Made by a program: the position numbers and the translations under genes
Assembly: GCA_023437305.1 (NCBI GenBank)
Contig: JAEZGN010000008.1
Span: 147,220 to 211,219 of the forward strand
Source: Bacteroidota bacterium
GTDB lineage: Bacteria > Bacteroidota > Bacteroidia > Bacteroidales > Dysgonomonadaceae
Direction of reading: 5' to 3'
DNA: 64,000 bases
Notes under the pieces: generated by a model
Seen by the model: the letters and a program-made list of their open reading frames with translations, nothing else
What the model was told of the DNA's origin: nothing
Database searches by the model: none
Part shown: positions 27,220 through 36,405 of the stretch, one piece after another
Layout: the number at the start of each line of letters is the position of its first letter
Numbering within the stretch: position 1 is the first letter of the stretch

Positions 27220-27227
27220 CAAATATA
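27220..27227 (-). promoter_or_regulatory. -7 element of the PPDK-N/rlpA operon
   Basis: TATATTTG on the minus strand, about 25 bases before the ATG. Confidence 0.5.
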
Positions 27228-27471
27228 ATCAAGCAGCGCTTACTTTTTAGCGGTTTGCTTCAAAAGTTTACAATTTGGAGGTATATCTTCACTAAAGGTG
27301 ACAAATGTTGTTCTTTTTAAGTGTTTGATATATAGTCTTTAATGTCGAAAAGGTGACAAAGGTAACACTTTTGATATTGTTTGATACCTTTTGTGTTTTT
27401 TATTAAATCTTATCTTTATTATTTGTGAGCTCTTTTGCTATTGAATAATAGATGGTCTATATATAAGATAA
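27228..27471 (+). other. AT-rich intergenic DNA with AAAGGTGACAAA motifs
   Basis: No gene is supported. Two copies of AAAGGTGACAAA (about 27295 and 27350) occur about 55 bases apart. The same AAAAAGGTGACA word is a core part of the RHS inter-cassette repeats, but no further homology is visible. Confidence 0.35.
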
Positions 27472-27499
27472 AAACGCCAACTGTAAGTTGACGTTTTTT
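27472..27499 (-). terminator. Terminator of the CpxP-like gene
   Basis: On the minus strand AACGTCAACT TAC AGTTGGCGTT forms a stem with one mismatch, followed by TTTATC. Confidence 0.6.
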
Positions 27500-27530
27500 G
27501 AATACCGGAATAGCTCCTATATTAAATGTG

Positions 27531-28331
27531 TTAGGCAGGTTCATTTTGTTTGTTCACCTTTTGTTTGTGTGCATCTGTAATTATCTGACGTTTTTCTTTT
27601 CTGAAATTTTCGCGTAGATCAGATAACTTTTGTTTTTGGGCAGCAGGAGCAATGCGGCTCATTTCTATAGCTTTCTTTTCTTTCATGTAGTTTTCTTTTA
27701 AAGCTTTTAATTTTTCTACGCTGGCATCATCTAATTTCATGCCTTTTCTACCTCCGTAAGTAAAAGTTTTGTTTTTAGAGAAATCCTTTCTGACATCTCT
27801 CAGTTTGTTTTGTTGTTCCGGTGTATAGATTTTATTCAAATCTTCACGATATTGTAGCCCTAGTTCTTTCGATTTGGCTCTGTAGTTTTGGTTTATTGCG
27901 CTTATTTGCTGTTTTTGTTCTTCTGTAAGGTTGAGGTCCAAGTCCTTCTTATATTGTATTGCTAATTGCCCTTGTCTGTTGTGTCTTTTGCCTCTCATAC
28001 TCATTTCTTTCTCCCTTTTGCTTTGTAGTTCTTTCAGCTTTGTTTGTTGTTCAGGAGTCAGAATATTGTTTATAGCATCACGGTGTTCTTTCCTTAGTTC
28101 TTTAAGCTTTGTCCTTCTCTCTTCCTTCGAAATATTTGAATTACTTCTCAAATCCGATATTTTCGTTCTAAATTCGTTATTGGCAGAATCCACTTTTTGT
28201 TGCTGTTCGGAAGTTAAGTTTAATTCTTGAGGTAAAGAAAATCCGCGTTTACCATGCCTTCCTTCTTGTGCACTAACCATAGTTAGTGAAGTAAAAGCTA
28301 ATATTGCTAATGATAAAAATAATCTTTTCAT
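27531..28331 (-). CDS. CpxP/Spy-like periplasmic protein
   Basis: 266 residues from MKRLFLSLAIL; an upstream in-frame Met at 28412 would put 27 basic residues ahead of the signal peptide and is rejected. A signal peptide ending near VSAQ is followed by four LTxxQ-like motifs (LNLTSEQQQKV, ILTPEQQTKL, LNLTEEQKQQI, IYTPEQQNKL) in a highly basic helical protein. Two halves of similar order suggest an internal duplication. CpxP/Spy proteins act as periplasmic chaperones or stress sensors; here the role is inferred. Confidence 0.75.
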   Translation of the reverse strand: MKRLFLSLAILAFTSLTMVSAQEGRHGKRGFSLPQELNLTSEQQQKVDSANNEFRTKISDLRSNSNISKEERRTKLKELRKEHRDAINNILTPEQQTKLKELQSKREKEMSMRGKRHNRQGQLAIQYKKDLDLNLTEEQKQQISAINQNYRAKSKELGLQYREDLNKIYTPEQQNKLRDVRKDFSKNKTFTYGGRKGMKLDDASVEKLKALKENYMKEKKAIEMSRIAPAAQKQKLSDLRENFRKEKRQIITDAHKQKVNKQNEPA

Positions 28332-28626
28332 AACCTTTCGATTTTTAATTGTTTTATGATACTTAGATGGATATAACTTCTTGTGGTTTAATATGAAATT
28401 TTGTTTTAACATTTTATTATATGTTTAATAATCATTCGTTTTTTCTTTCTTATTGGTTCTACTCCGCTTGTTACAAGTGTTTGTGTGATATAATTCCAGC
28501 TTGTGCTTTTTTGCGATATAACATAATTTAATAATCAGTTAATAAAGTAAAAACAATAATTACGTCCAACGCTATTTTGATTAACTTGCGTAAAATAGAT
28601 AAGATAAATCGATAAACTTATATTTT

Positions 28627-29667
28627 ATGGCTTGGGATAGATTGGCTATTGCATCGAATGAAGAAAAAGGAGAGTTGGATAATATTCAAGACTTAGAGTC
28701 GGGCATAACAAAATATACATCAGTAATTAGAGATAAAATATCAAAATCTGCATCATTGAAAATTGATTTTTCTGAAGAATGGTCATTGTTTGCCGGAACT
28801 TCGGTTGAGAAAATTGATTATACGCAACCAATAGCAAAAGGGCAGGGGAGAGGTATTTTTCCTTTGACTATATCAGACCCAGTAAGGTACTACTTTGTGT
28901 TAGCCACAGCCAACGAAAAAGTTGTATTATCTGAGCAACATTTGCCGATGGCAGGAGGATACAATTTTAGAGATTTAGGAGGTTATAAAACACAAGATGG
29001 CCGTCGGGTGAAATGGGGTAAAATCTTTCGCTCAGATGATCTTCATAACCTGAATAATGAAGACTTAACCTATCTGGCTTCTATTCCTTTGATTTCTATC
29101 GTAGATTTCAGGTCTGAAAAAGAAATGATACAAGCTCCGGATAAAAATCCGATTTCGGTAAAGCAGAACTATCCGTTGTGTATAAGTCCCGGAAATCTTA
29201 TGGCTGTAGCAACTTCCAAAGATGATTTGTACAAACTTTCAGTAGATGAAGCAGACTCCCTGATGAAAGGAATGAATACTCTTCTAGTTACAGATCCGCT
29301 ATGTACAGACAGATACCGAAAGTTGTTCTGCTTGCTTCAAGATGAAGAAAATGTTCCTCTTATGTTTCATTGTTCTGCAGGGAAAGACCGTACCGGTATG
29401 GCGGCAGCTCTTGTATTATGGTCTTTGGGCGTAGATGAAGAAACTATATTGGACGACTACTTACTTTCTAATTTCTACTTAGCAGATAAATATGCCGAAT
29501 ATAAAAATGCCTCTCCGGCATTGAAATCTTTATTTGAGGTCAAACCTGAATTTTTGAAATCAGGCTTAGATACGATTAAAAAAGAGCATGGTACAATAGA
29601 TGCGTTTTTGAAGAATATTCTGAATGTGGATATTGAAAAAATGCGTGAGCTGTATTTATTTTCATAA
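28627..29667 (+). CDS. Tyrosine-protein phosphatase, DSP/PTP family
   Basis: 346 residues. An N-terminal beta-rich region (about 1-105) is followed by a phosphatase domain opening with YNFRDLGGYKTQDGR and containing the P-loop HCSAGKDRTG, with nucleophile C249 and arginine R254. The family (Y_phosphatase3) removes phosphate from tyrosine or sometimes phosphoinositides. Relatives in Bacteroidota often carry a lipoprotein signal; here an in-frame stop lies 8 codons before the ATG, and no signal peptide is visible, so the protein appears cytoplasmic or its leader has been lost. Confidence 0.85.
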   Translation: MAWDRLAIASNEEKGELDNIQDLESGITKYTSVIRDKISKSASLKIDFSEEWSLFAGTSVEKIDYTQPIAKGQGRGIFPLTISDPVRYYFVLATANEKVVLSEQHLPMAGGYNFRDLGGYKTQDGRRVKWGKIFRSDDLHNLNNEDLTYLASIPLISIVDFRSEKEMIQAPDKNPISVKQNYPLCISPGNLMAVATSKDDLYKLSVDEADSLMKGMNTLLVTDPLCTDRYRKLFCLLQDEENVPLMFHCSAGKDRTGMAAALVLWSLGVDEETILDDYLLSNFYLADKYAEYKNASPALKSLFEVKPEFLKSGLDTIKKEHGTIDAFLKNILNVDIEKMRELYLFS

Positions 29668-29855
29668 AAAGATAGTGGAGTAAAAGTTATTTAGATTTTC
29701 TCTTTGTCATGTTGAACGGAATGAAACATCTCATGCCCCAAGGGTGGATATTCTTTATTACATTCAAAAACAACGTTAGATAAAGCAAAGCAGAGTCAAT
29801 AGCAGAGAGTGTGGCAACTGACTACTACTTTTACTTTTTACTCAATCTCCTCTTT

Positions 29856-30611
29856 CTAAATAGCTTTGTATTTGAATTCTTTAGCTAATACTCCATCATA
29901 GTATTGTTTGATAGGATAGCCATCAGTATCGTATTCGTATGTAATATCTTTGGTGTCAGTGCCAAATCTAGAGTCTAGTGTAGTAGCCTCAATAGCATTA
30001 TTATGTCCTAAAAAGTCGCTACACCATTTCATATTATTCATGTGTAGTGTCCAAAACCAGAGGGGTAGACTTTCTATGCTGGAAAAGATAGACTTGTTCG
30101 TATCAAAAGAGTAATCAATTACTATATCCTCTTTACCGGAAATTGAGTGAACTGAATATTTTACAAGATTATTGTGATTGTCGTAAGAAAATGCTTCCCA
30201 TAAATTTCCATCTTCAAATGTTGTTTTACTCAATCTGCCTGAGTTATCTGTATAAATCTTATTATATTCTGTTATTTTGCGAAGCTGCTTACCACTGCTT
30301 TTAACCTCTTCGGTTATGTAGTCGTTGTTATCATACATAAATTTTGAATTATTAATAGCTTCTCCTCTATCTCTGTTTATAAGACATTCGGCTAGTTTGC
30401 CATTTTTGTCATATTTTAGAGTGAATTCCCGAAAAATAATAGGTCCTTTTTCTTCGATATATATTAACTGATTTTTTGAATTATATTTCAGACTAACAAC
30501 TTCTTTCGATTGTATAGAATTTATCTCTATAATCAACTTTTTGGTTTGGGCATCGATACTTAAATTCAGACAAAGTAAACTAAAGAGAACAAGGGCAAGA
30601 GTTTTTTTCAT
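29856..30611 (-). CDS. Secreted YD-repeat-like protein of unknown function
   Basis: 251 residues with a signal peptide (about 1-21, ending SIDAQ). The body has YD-repeat-like elements such as LKYDNGKLAE-type strands, MYDNNDYITEE, SYDNHNNLVKY and EYDTDGYPIKQYYDG, resembling short RHS-like or DUF4595-type beta sheets. No enzymatic motif seen. Monocistronic. It might be a small periplasmic or surface protein; function not recognised. Confidence 0.6.
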   Translation of the reverse strand: MKKTLALVLFSLLCLNLSIDAQTKKLIIEINSIQSKEVVSLKYNSKNQLIYIEEKGPIIFREFTLKYDKNGKLAECLINRDRGEAINNSKFMYDNNDYITEEVKSSGKQLRKITEYNKIYTDNSGRLSKTTFEDGNLWEAFSYDNHNNLVKYSVHSISGKEDIVIDYSFDTNKSIFSSIESLPLWFWTLHMNNMKWCSDFLGHNNAIEATTLDSRFGTDTKDITYEYDTDGYPIKQYYDGVLAKEFKYKAI

Positions 30612-30724
30612 ATATGTCAGATTCTAAAAAATAATATATTATAAACGATAGTTTTAAAAGTTTAGTATTGGTTGTAAAACATTTATTTGGATGATGATTC
30701 TTTTCAATGTAAAAGGTCAAAAAG

Positions 30725-30752
30725 AAATAGCCTGATTTTATTTCAGGCTATT
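30725..30752 (-). terminator. Terminator of carAB
   Basis: A perfect 10-bp stem AATAGCCTGA/TCAGGCTATT lies 25 bases after the carB stop, with a T-rich tail (TTTCTTTTTG) on the minus strand. Confidence 0.75.
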
Positions 30753-30776
30753 CTAATATTTGTCAATTCAGATCAA

Positions 30777-33700
30777 TTAATCGTATTCATTCCATGCCTT
30801 GATTTCAAGCTCATCTACATTCATCTTACAGAATGCCTGTATGAAAGCTGATGCAAGACGTGAATTGGTGAGCAATGGTACATTGAAATCTATCGCTGCA
30901 CGACGAATTTTGTAACCATTGTCAAGCTCACTGGTTGTAAAATTCTTAGGAATATTTACAACTAGGTCGATCTGCTTATTGTGTATCATTTCCAATGCAT
31001 TTGGCTGTTGATTGTCATTTGGCCAAAATACCTGAGTTGCAGGAATTCCGTTTTCTACAAGGAATCGTTGTGAACCTCCGGTTGCATATAATTCATATCC
31101 TTTTTGGTGTAGAACTTTAGCTGCTTGGAGCAACTCTACTTTCGATTTAGCCGGGCCGGTTGAGAACAATACGGTTTTTTTCGGAATCTTGTAACCTACA
31201 GACAGCATTGATTTAAGCATGGCATCGTAGAAGTTATCTCCGATACAACCTACTTCTCCGGTCGAAGCCATATCTACTCCCAATACAGGGTCGGCCTTTT
31301 GCAGACGTGAGAAAGAGAACTGAGAAGCTTTGATTCCCACATAGTCAAGATCGAAATCATTCTTATTCGGTTTCTCCACTTTTTTGCCAAGCATGACTTG
31401 AGTAGCCAGTTCGATGAAGTTTATTTTCAAAACTTTAGAAACAAAAGGGAAAGAGCGGGATGCTCTCAGGTTACATTCGATTACTTTAATCTCATTATCC
31501 TTCGCTAAGAACTGCATGTTGAAAGGTCCTGATATCTGTAACTCTTCAGCTACCTTGCGGGCAACTTTCTTTATGCGTCTTACTGTTTCTATATATAGGC
31601 GTTGAGCAGGGAATTGTATTGTCGCATCTCCCGAGTGAACTCCGGCGAACTCTACGTGTTCTGAGATTGCATACATTATGATTTCACCTTTGTTGGCTAC
31701 AGCATCTATCTCTATTTCCTTTGCATTTTCAACAAATTCGCTCACTACTACCGGATGTTTCTTCGAAACTTCGGCGGCTAGTCCTAAGAAGTTTTCCAAC
31801 TCCTGATCGTTAGAGCATACATTCATCGCTGCACCAGACAGTACGTATGATGGACGGATCAGTACAGGATATCCAACTTCGTCTACAAAGCCTTTGATGT
31901 CTTGCAGAGATGTTAGTTCTTTCCAGCGAGGTTGATCTACACCTATGCGGTCGAGCATACTCGAGAATTTGTGGCGGTCTTCTGCATTATCGATGCTTTT
32001 AGCTGTAGTTCCCAGTATGTTTACCTTAGCTGCGTCAAGGCGCATTGCAAGGTTGTTCGGTATCTGTCCACCCACCGAAAGTATTACTCCATGAGGATTT
32101 TCGAGTTCGATGATATCCATTACACGTTCAAATGTAAGTTCATCGAAGTACAGGCGATCGCACATGTCATAGTCTGTAGAAACCGTTTCGGGGTTATAGT
32201 TGATCATTACCGATCGATACCCCTCTTTGCGAATGCTTTGTAAGGCATTCACCGAGCACCAGTCAAACTCAACCGACGAACCTATGCGATATGCACCTGA
32301 GCCCAGAACGATCACAGATTTGTGGTCTCCTAAGTATTTTACATCGTTTTCTCTACCGTTGTATGTGATATACAGATAGTTGGTTTGAGCAGGATATTCT
32401 GCGGCCAGCGTGTCTATTTGTTTTACGCAAGGTACTATTCCGTTCTCTTTACGTATACGGCGCACATCGTGCTGAACTCTTTCTACCAGAGTTGGTTCTT
32501 TACATACAATTTTAGCTATCTGGAAATCAGAGAATCCCATCTTCTTTGATGTATGTAGTAAGTCTAAAGGAAGAGACTGTACATCGTCATATTTTTCAAG
32601 TTCTTTAGAACATTGATATATGTATTTCAGTTTTTGTAAAAACCAGTTATCGATTTTAGTCAGGTCATGGATTTGATCTACTGTATATCCTCTCTTGAAG
32701 GCTTCTTCGATGCAGAATATACGTTTGTCTGTTGGGTTTTTGAGTGACTCATCCAGATCATCCACTTCCAGAGGCTTGTTAGCCGCAAATCCGTGCATGC
32801 CGATATTGATCATGCGAAGACCTTTCTGTATCGCTTCTTCGAATGTACGTCCTATAGCCATTATCTCACCTACAGACTTCATACTAGAGCCAATCTCTCT
32901 GGATACTCCATGGAACTTACCTAAGTCCCAACGAGGTATTTTTACTACAATATAGTCCAGCGCAGGCTCGAAGAATGCACAAGTAGATTTTGTAACAGAG
33001 TTTTTCAATTCGAACAATCCATATCCCAGACCTAACTTTGCCGCAACAAAAGCCAGCGGATAACCTGTAGCTTTAGATGCAAGAGCAGAAGAACGGCTCA
33101 GACGTGCATTTACTTCGATTACCCTGTAATCTTCCGATTCTGTATCGAAGGCAAACTGTACGTTACACTCGCCAACGATGCCTATATGTTTTACGATACG
33201 AATGGATAATTCACGAAGTTTGTGAAACTCATCATTCGTTAATGTTTGCGATGGTGCTACAACAATACTTTCGCCTGTATGGATTCCGAGCGGGTCGAAG
33301 TTTTCCATATTACAAACAGTCATACAGTTGCCGTACTTATCACGAACAACCTCGTATTCGATCTCTTTCCACCCTTTAAGTGATTTCTCAACAAGAATCT
33401 GAGAAGAGTAGGAGAAGGCCTTTTCGGCAAGAGCTCGTAGCTCTTGTTCATTGTCACAGAAACCTGAACCTAGTCCGCCTAAGGCATAAGCTGCACGGAT
33501 GATGATCGGGTAACCTAAGTCTTTAGCTGCCTTTACTGCATCTTCAATTGTGCCAACGGCGTGGCTCTTGATGGTTTTTACATCTATTTGATCCAGTTTC
33601 TTTACAAACAATTCACGGTCTTCAGTATCCATGATAGCCTGTACCGGCGTTCCGAGAACTCGTAAATTGTATTTTTCAAGAATTCCTTCCTGAAAAAGCT

Positions 33701-34001
33701 GTACTCCACAGTTCAGTGCTGTTTGTCCTCCAAAAGCTAACAGGATTCCATCCGGTTTTTCTTTTTTGATAACTTTCTCAACAAAGTATGGAGTAATAGG
33801 CAAGAAATATATTTTGTCAGCACTTCCTTCCGAAGTTTGTACTGTTGCAATATTAGGGTTGATAAGTACAGTTTCAATTCCTTCCTCTTTCAGTGCTTTC
33901 AGCGCTTGCGAACCGGAGTAGTCGAATTCTCCGGCCTCTCCAATTTTTAATGCACCCGAACCAAGGACTAATACTTTTTTTACGTCTATATTTATATCCA
34001 T
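30777..34001 (-). CDS. carB: Carbamoyl-phosphate synthase large subunit
   Basis: 1074 residues, the usual length. Two ATP-grasp halves are visible (VLGSGALKIGEAGEFDYSG at the start; VLGSGAYRIGSSVEFDWC near residue 555), each with the metal-binding VIEVNARLSRSS or VIECNLRASRSF motif. The C-terminal MGS domain (about 930-1060) is the allosteric site. Makes carbamoyl phosphate for pyrimidines and arginine using ammonia tunnelled from CarA. It follows carA by 25 bases. Confidence 0.98.
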   Translation of the reverse strand: MDINIDVKKVLVLGSGALKIGEAGEFDYSGSQALKALKEEGIETVLINPNIATVQTSEGSADKIYFLPITPYFVEKVIKKEKPDGILLAFGGQTALNCGVQLFQEGILEKYNLRVLGTPVQAIMDTEDRELFVKKLDQIDVKTIKSHAVGTIEDAVKAAKDLGYPIIIRAAYALGGLGSGFCDNEQELRALAEKAFSYSSQILVEKSLKGWKEIEYEVVRDKYGNCMTVCNMENFDPLGIHTGESIVVAPSQTLTNDEFHKLRELSIRIVKHIGIVGECNVQFAFDTESEDYRVIEVNARLSRSSALASKATGYPLAFVAAKLGLGYGLFELKNSVTKSTCAFFEPALDYIVVKIPRWDLGKFHGVSREIGSSMKSVGEIMAIGRTFEEAIQKGLRMINIGMHGFAANKPLEVDDLDESLKNPTDKRIFCIEEAFKRGYTVDQIHDLTKIDNWFLQKLKYIYQCSKELEKYDDVQSLPLDLLHTSKKMGFSDFQIAKIVCKEPTLVERVQHDVRRIRKENGIVPCVKQIDTLAAEYPAQTNYLYITYNGRENDVKYLGDHKSVIVLGSGAYRIGSSVEFDWCSVNALQSIRKEGYRSVMINYNPETVSTDYDMCDRLYFDELTFERVMDIIELENPHGVILSVGGQIPNNLAMRLDAAKVNILGTTAKSIDNAEDRHKFSSMLDRIGVDQPRWKELTSLQDIKGFVDEVGYPVLIRPSYVLSGAAMNVCSNDQELENFLGLAAEVSKKHPVVVSEFVENAKEIEIDAVANKGEIIMYAISEHVEFAGVHSGDATIQFPAQRLYIETVRRIKKVARKVAEELQISGPFNMQFLAKDNEIKVIECNLRASRSFPFVSKVLKINFIELATQVMLGKKVEKPNKNDFDLDYVGIKASQFSFSRLQKADPVLGVDMASTGEVGCIGDNFYDAMLKSMLSVGYKIPKKTVLFSTGPAKSKVELLQAAKVLHQKGYELYATGGSQRFLVENGIPATQVFWPNDNQQPNALEMIHNKQIDLVVNIPKNFTTSELDNGYKIRRAAIDFNVPLLTNSRLASAFIQAFCKMNVDELEIKAWNEYD

Positions 34002-34026
34002 TTAAGCTGCTTTTTTATATAGTGGA

Positions 34027-35097
34027 TTATAATTTTTCAATAAATAAATCGAAAATAAAGGCTGTATCTGTTGGGCCGCTACATGCTTCAGGGTGAAACT
34101 GAGCCGAAAAGAATGGTTTAGTTTTATGCTTGATACCTTCGTTTGTTCCATCATTCAGATTGATAAATAAAGGCTCCCATTCTGCACTTAATGACGCATT
34201 CGCTACCGCATAGCCATGGTTTTGTGAAGTGATGAAACATTGAGTCGAGTCAACCATTTTAACTGGCTGATTGTGACTGCGATGTCCATACTTCAATTTA
34301 TATATCGTTGCTCCGCCTGCTTTAGAAAGTAGCTGGTTGCCCATACATATTCCGCAGATCGGTTTGTTTCCCTCCATTGCTTTACGAATATTTTTTACGG
34401 TTTCTTCGCAAAAATCGGGGTTGCCGGGACCATTTGAGATAAACAATCCATCCCATTCCAACTGATTGAAGTCATAATCCCAAGGCACTCGTATTACTGT
34501 TACGTTTCTCTTTAGTAAGCTACGTATGATATTGTGCTTAACACCGCAGTCTACCAAGACTACCTTCTTTTCTCCGTTGCCGTATGTCTGCACTTCTTTG
34601 CAACTCGCTATTGCAACCTGATTTTCGATATTCGGATCATAAAACTCAATTTCGTTTGCACCTTTGAAAACGATTTTTCCCTTCATCGAACCTTTTTCGC
34701 GGAGTATCTTTGTTAACTCACGTGTATCAATACCATAAATACCCGGTACATCATGCTCTTTTAACCAGTCTCCCAGACTTTTTTTAGCATTCCAGTGAGA
34801 GTATTCGTGCGAGTAATCTGAGACGATGAGTCCGCTTACTTGTACTTTTTCTGATTCGTAAAAATCGGAAACTCCATCGGTAAATGTATCATCGGGAACG
34901 CCGTAGTTACCAACAAGAGGAAATGTGACAACTAGTATCTGACCTAAATAAGAAGGGTCGGTAAGGCTTTCTGTATAACCTACCATTGCAGTGCTAAATA
35001 CAACTTCTCCGGCTTTTGCGGTTTCAGAGCCGAATGACTTTCCTTCGAAAACTGTTCCGTCATCAAGAATTAGTTGAACTGGTTTGTCTAAATGCAT
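34027..35097 (-). CDS. carA: Carbamoyl-phosphate synthase small subunit
   Basis: 356 residues. An N-terminal CarA domain (LILDDGTVFEGKSFG, GEVVFSTAMVGYTE) is followed by a class I glutamine amidotransferase domain with nucleophile C251 (ICGICMGNQ), His in HRSHNQPVK and the catalytic FHPEACSGP. Hydrolyses glutamine and passes ammonia to CarB. Confidence 0.98.
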   Translation of the reverse strand: MHLDKPVQLILDDGTVFEGKSFGSETAKAGEVVFSTAMVGYTESLTDPSYLGQILVVTFPLVGNYGVPDDTFTDGVSDFYESEKVQVSGLIVSDYSHEYSHWNAKKSLGDWLKEHDVPGIYGIDTRELTKILREKGSMKGKIVFKGANEIEFYDPNIENQVAIASCKEVQTYGNGEKKVVLVDCGVKHNIIRSLLKRNVTVIRVPWDYDFNQLEWDGLFISNGPGNPDFCEETVKNIRKAMEGNKPICGICMGNQLLSKAGGATIYKLKYGHRSHNQPVKMVDSTQCFITSQNHGYAVANASLSAEWEPLFINLNDGTNEGIKHKTKPFFSAQFHPEACSGPTDTAFIFDLFIEKL

Positions 35098-35136
35098 CGT
35101 TTGTTTATATAAATATGTGGTTAAATAAGCTATTTA

Positions 35137-35144
35137 CAAAGATA
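35137..35144 (-). promoter_or_regulatory. -7 element of carAB
   Basis: TATCTTTG on the minus strand, about 40 bases before the carA ATG, directly downstream of the preceding operon's terminator. Confidence 0.55.
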
Positions 35145-35184
35145 AAAAAAAAGGAACGGGATATCTGTTATATCTGTTCCTTTT
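35141..35184 (-). terminator. Terminator of the lptG-ribBA operon, abutting the carA promoter
   Basis: On the minus strand AAAAGGAAC pairs perfectly with GTTCCTTTT, followed by a continuous T-tract that merges into the carA -7 box. The compact overlap means termination and new initiation share sequence; an attenuator role for carA is less likely because the hairpin precedes the promoter. Confidence 0.65.
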
Positions 35185-35391
35185 AATTATAATAGTAAAT
35201 ATTGTATCTTTTTCTTTCTCATTATTTCAAATATTCAAAATATCTCATGCGAATATCTGAGGTACAAAGTTAAGTATAAAAAATGATATAAAGTGCCTTT
35301 TTGAGATTATAATTTTTCTTTTTTCTACTTAAAAGAATTCAATGCGACACAAAATAGAGTTTTTGAATATTTTACTGACAATAAATAACAT

Positions 35392-36372
35392 TTATCTTAC
35401 ATTCTTCACATTTTCAGCTAAGTCTAATGCAAATTTATCTACATCTTTATAAATTTTCATTTGGTTGCCTACTTTTACTTCTGTTAGTGCAACAGTAGGT
35501 ATCTTAGCCTTAAATATTCTATTCATATAATCTAATTCTTTAGGATATGTATAGAAAAATTTGCCTTTAGGATAATTATGTTCTCTTTGCCAAACTTCAA
35601 ACTCTTTAAAGAAACAATCATGATTAGGAAATTCTATTCTTTTATAAAATTCCTCATCTACGATTTTTGCAAAACGATAAAGCCCATGTAACTCTTTTGC
35701 AAAACATTTTTCTAATTTGCTAAAATCTCCATTTTTTTGGTAAGCAGAACAGAGTCCCTGCAAACAAGTATTTGATTGTACTATATCTTTATTGATTAAG
35801 GATAAGAAGTATTTGACAGTCAATTCTTCCCAGATTGTAATTTTTTTAGATAAAAATTTCTGAGCTTTTTGTACAGATTCCTCATTCAAATGATCGTCCT
35901 TGTAATAAAGCACTTTTAATAAATTAGCCGAAACCTCAGTATAATATAAGCCTTTTGACAAAGGTAGTTCTTGCGGGAAAAAGTACTTTACAAGATCAAA
36001 ATCGTTACACGCAAATGCAGACAGAACATCCATTAACGCAATGGCGTGATCTGTTCCACTGGCGGTCATGCCTGTTATTAAGAGTCTTCGTCTCGATGTC
36101 TGATAGAGAACATTATTCAATGTCTCAAAATCGCGATTCTGAAATGCTATATAAAAACCAAACTCCTTGTCATCATCAAGTAAATCGATATAAGTACGTG
36201 TCTTTATCGCTTCATTATCCCAATTTTCGGTACTTAAATATTTTAGATATATGTTATTATTCCATGTTTCAAATTCCACCCAATCAATAGGGGGGTAGTA
36301 ATATCCCCATTTTTGTAAGGAGTCCTCTCTTTTCTGTTTATATAGCTTAATGTATTTGTCTTGACTGTTCAT
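35392..36372 (-). CDS. Helical protein resembling the Imm49 immunity family
   Basis: 326 residues, largely alpha-helical, no signal peptide. The segment ALMDVLSAFACNDFDLVKYFF and the later ELHGLYRFAK suggest the Imm49 family, whose members are antidotes in polymorphic-toxin loci. This assignment is from memory of the pattern and is weak. It starts 33 bases after the aminotransferase stop, so it is read through from the housekeeping operon; no toxin gene is adjacent. If correct it is an orphan immunity gene. Confidence 0.45.
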   Translation of the reverse strand: MNSQDKYIKLYKQKREDSLQKWGYYYPPIDWVEFETWNNNIYLKYLSTENWDNEAIKTRTYIDLLDDDKEFGFYIAFQNRDFETLNNVLYQTSRRRLLITGMTASGTDHAIALMDVLSAFACNDFDLVKYFFPQELPLSKGLYYTEVSANLLKVLYYKDDHLNEESVQKAQKFLSKKITIWEELTVKYFLSLINKDIVQSNTCLQGLCSAYQKNGDFSKLEKCFAKELHGLYRFAKIVDEEFYKRIEFPNHDCFFKEFEVWQREHNYPKGKFFYTYPKELDYMNRIFKAKIPTVALTEVKVGNQMKIYKDVDKFALDLAENVKNVR

Positions 36373-36405
36373 AAAAGAATTGAATACTGCCTAACCCTGA
36401 GCACA

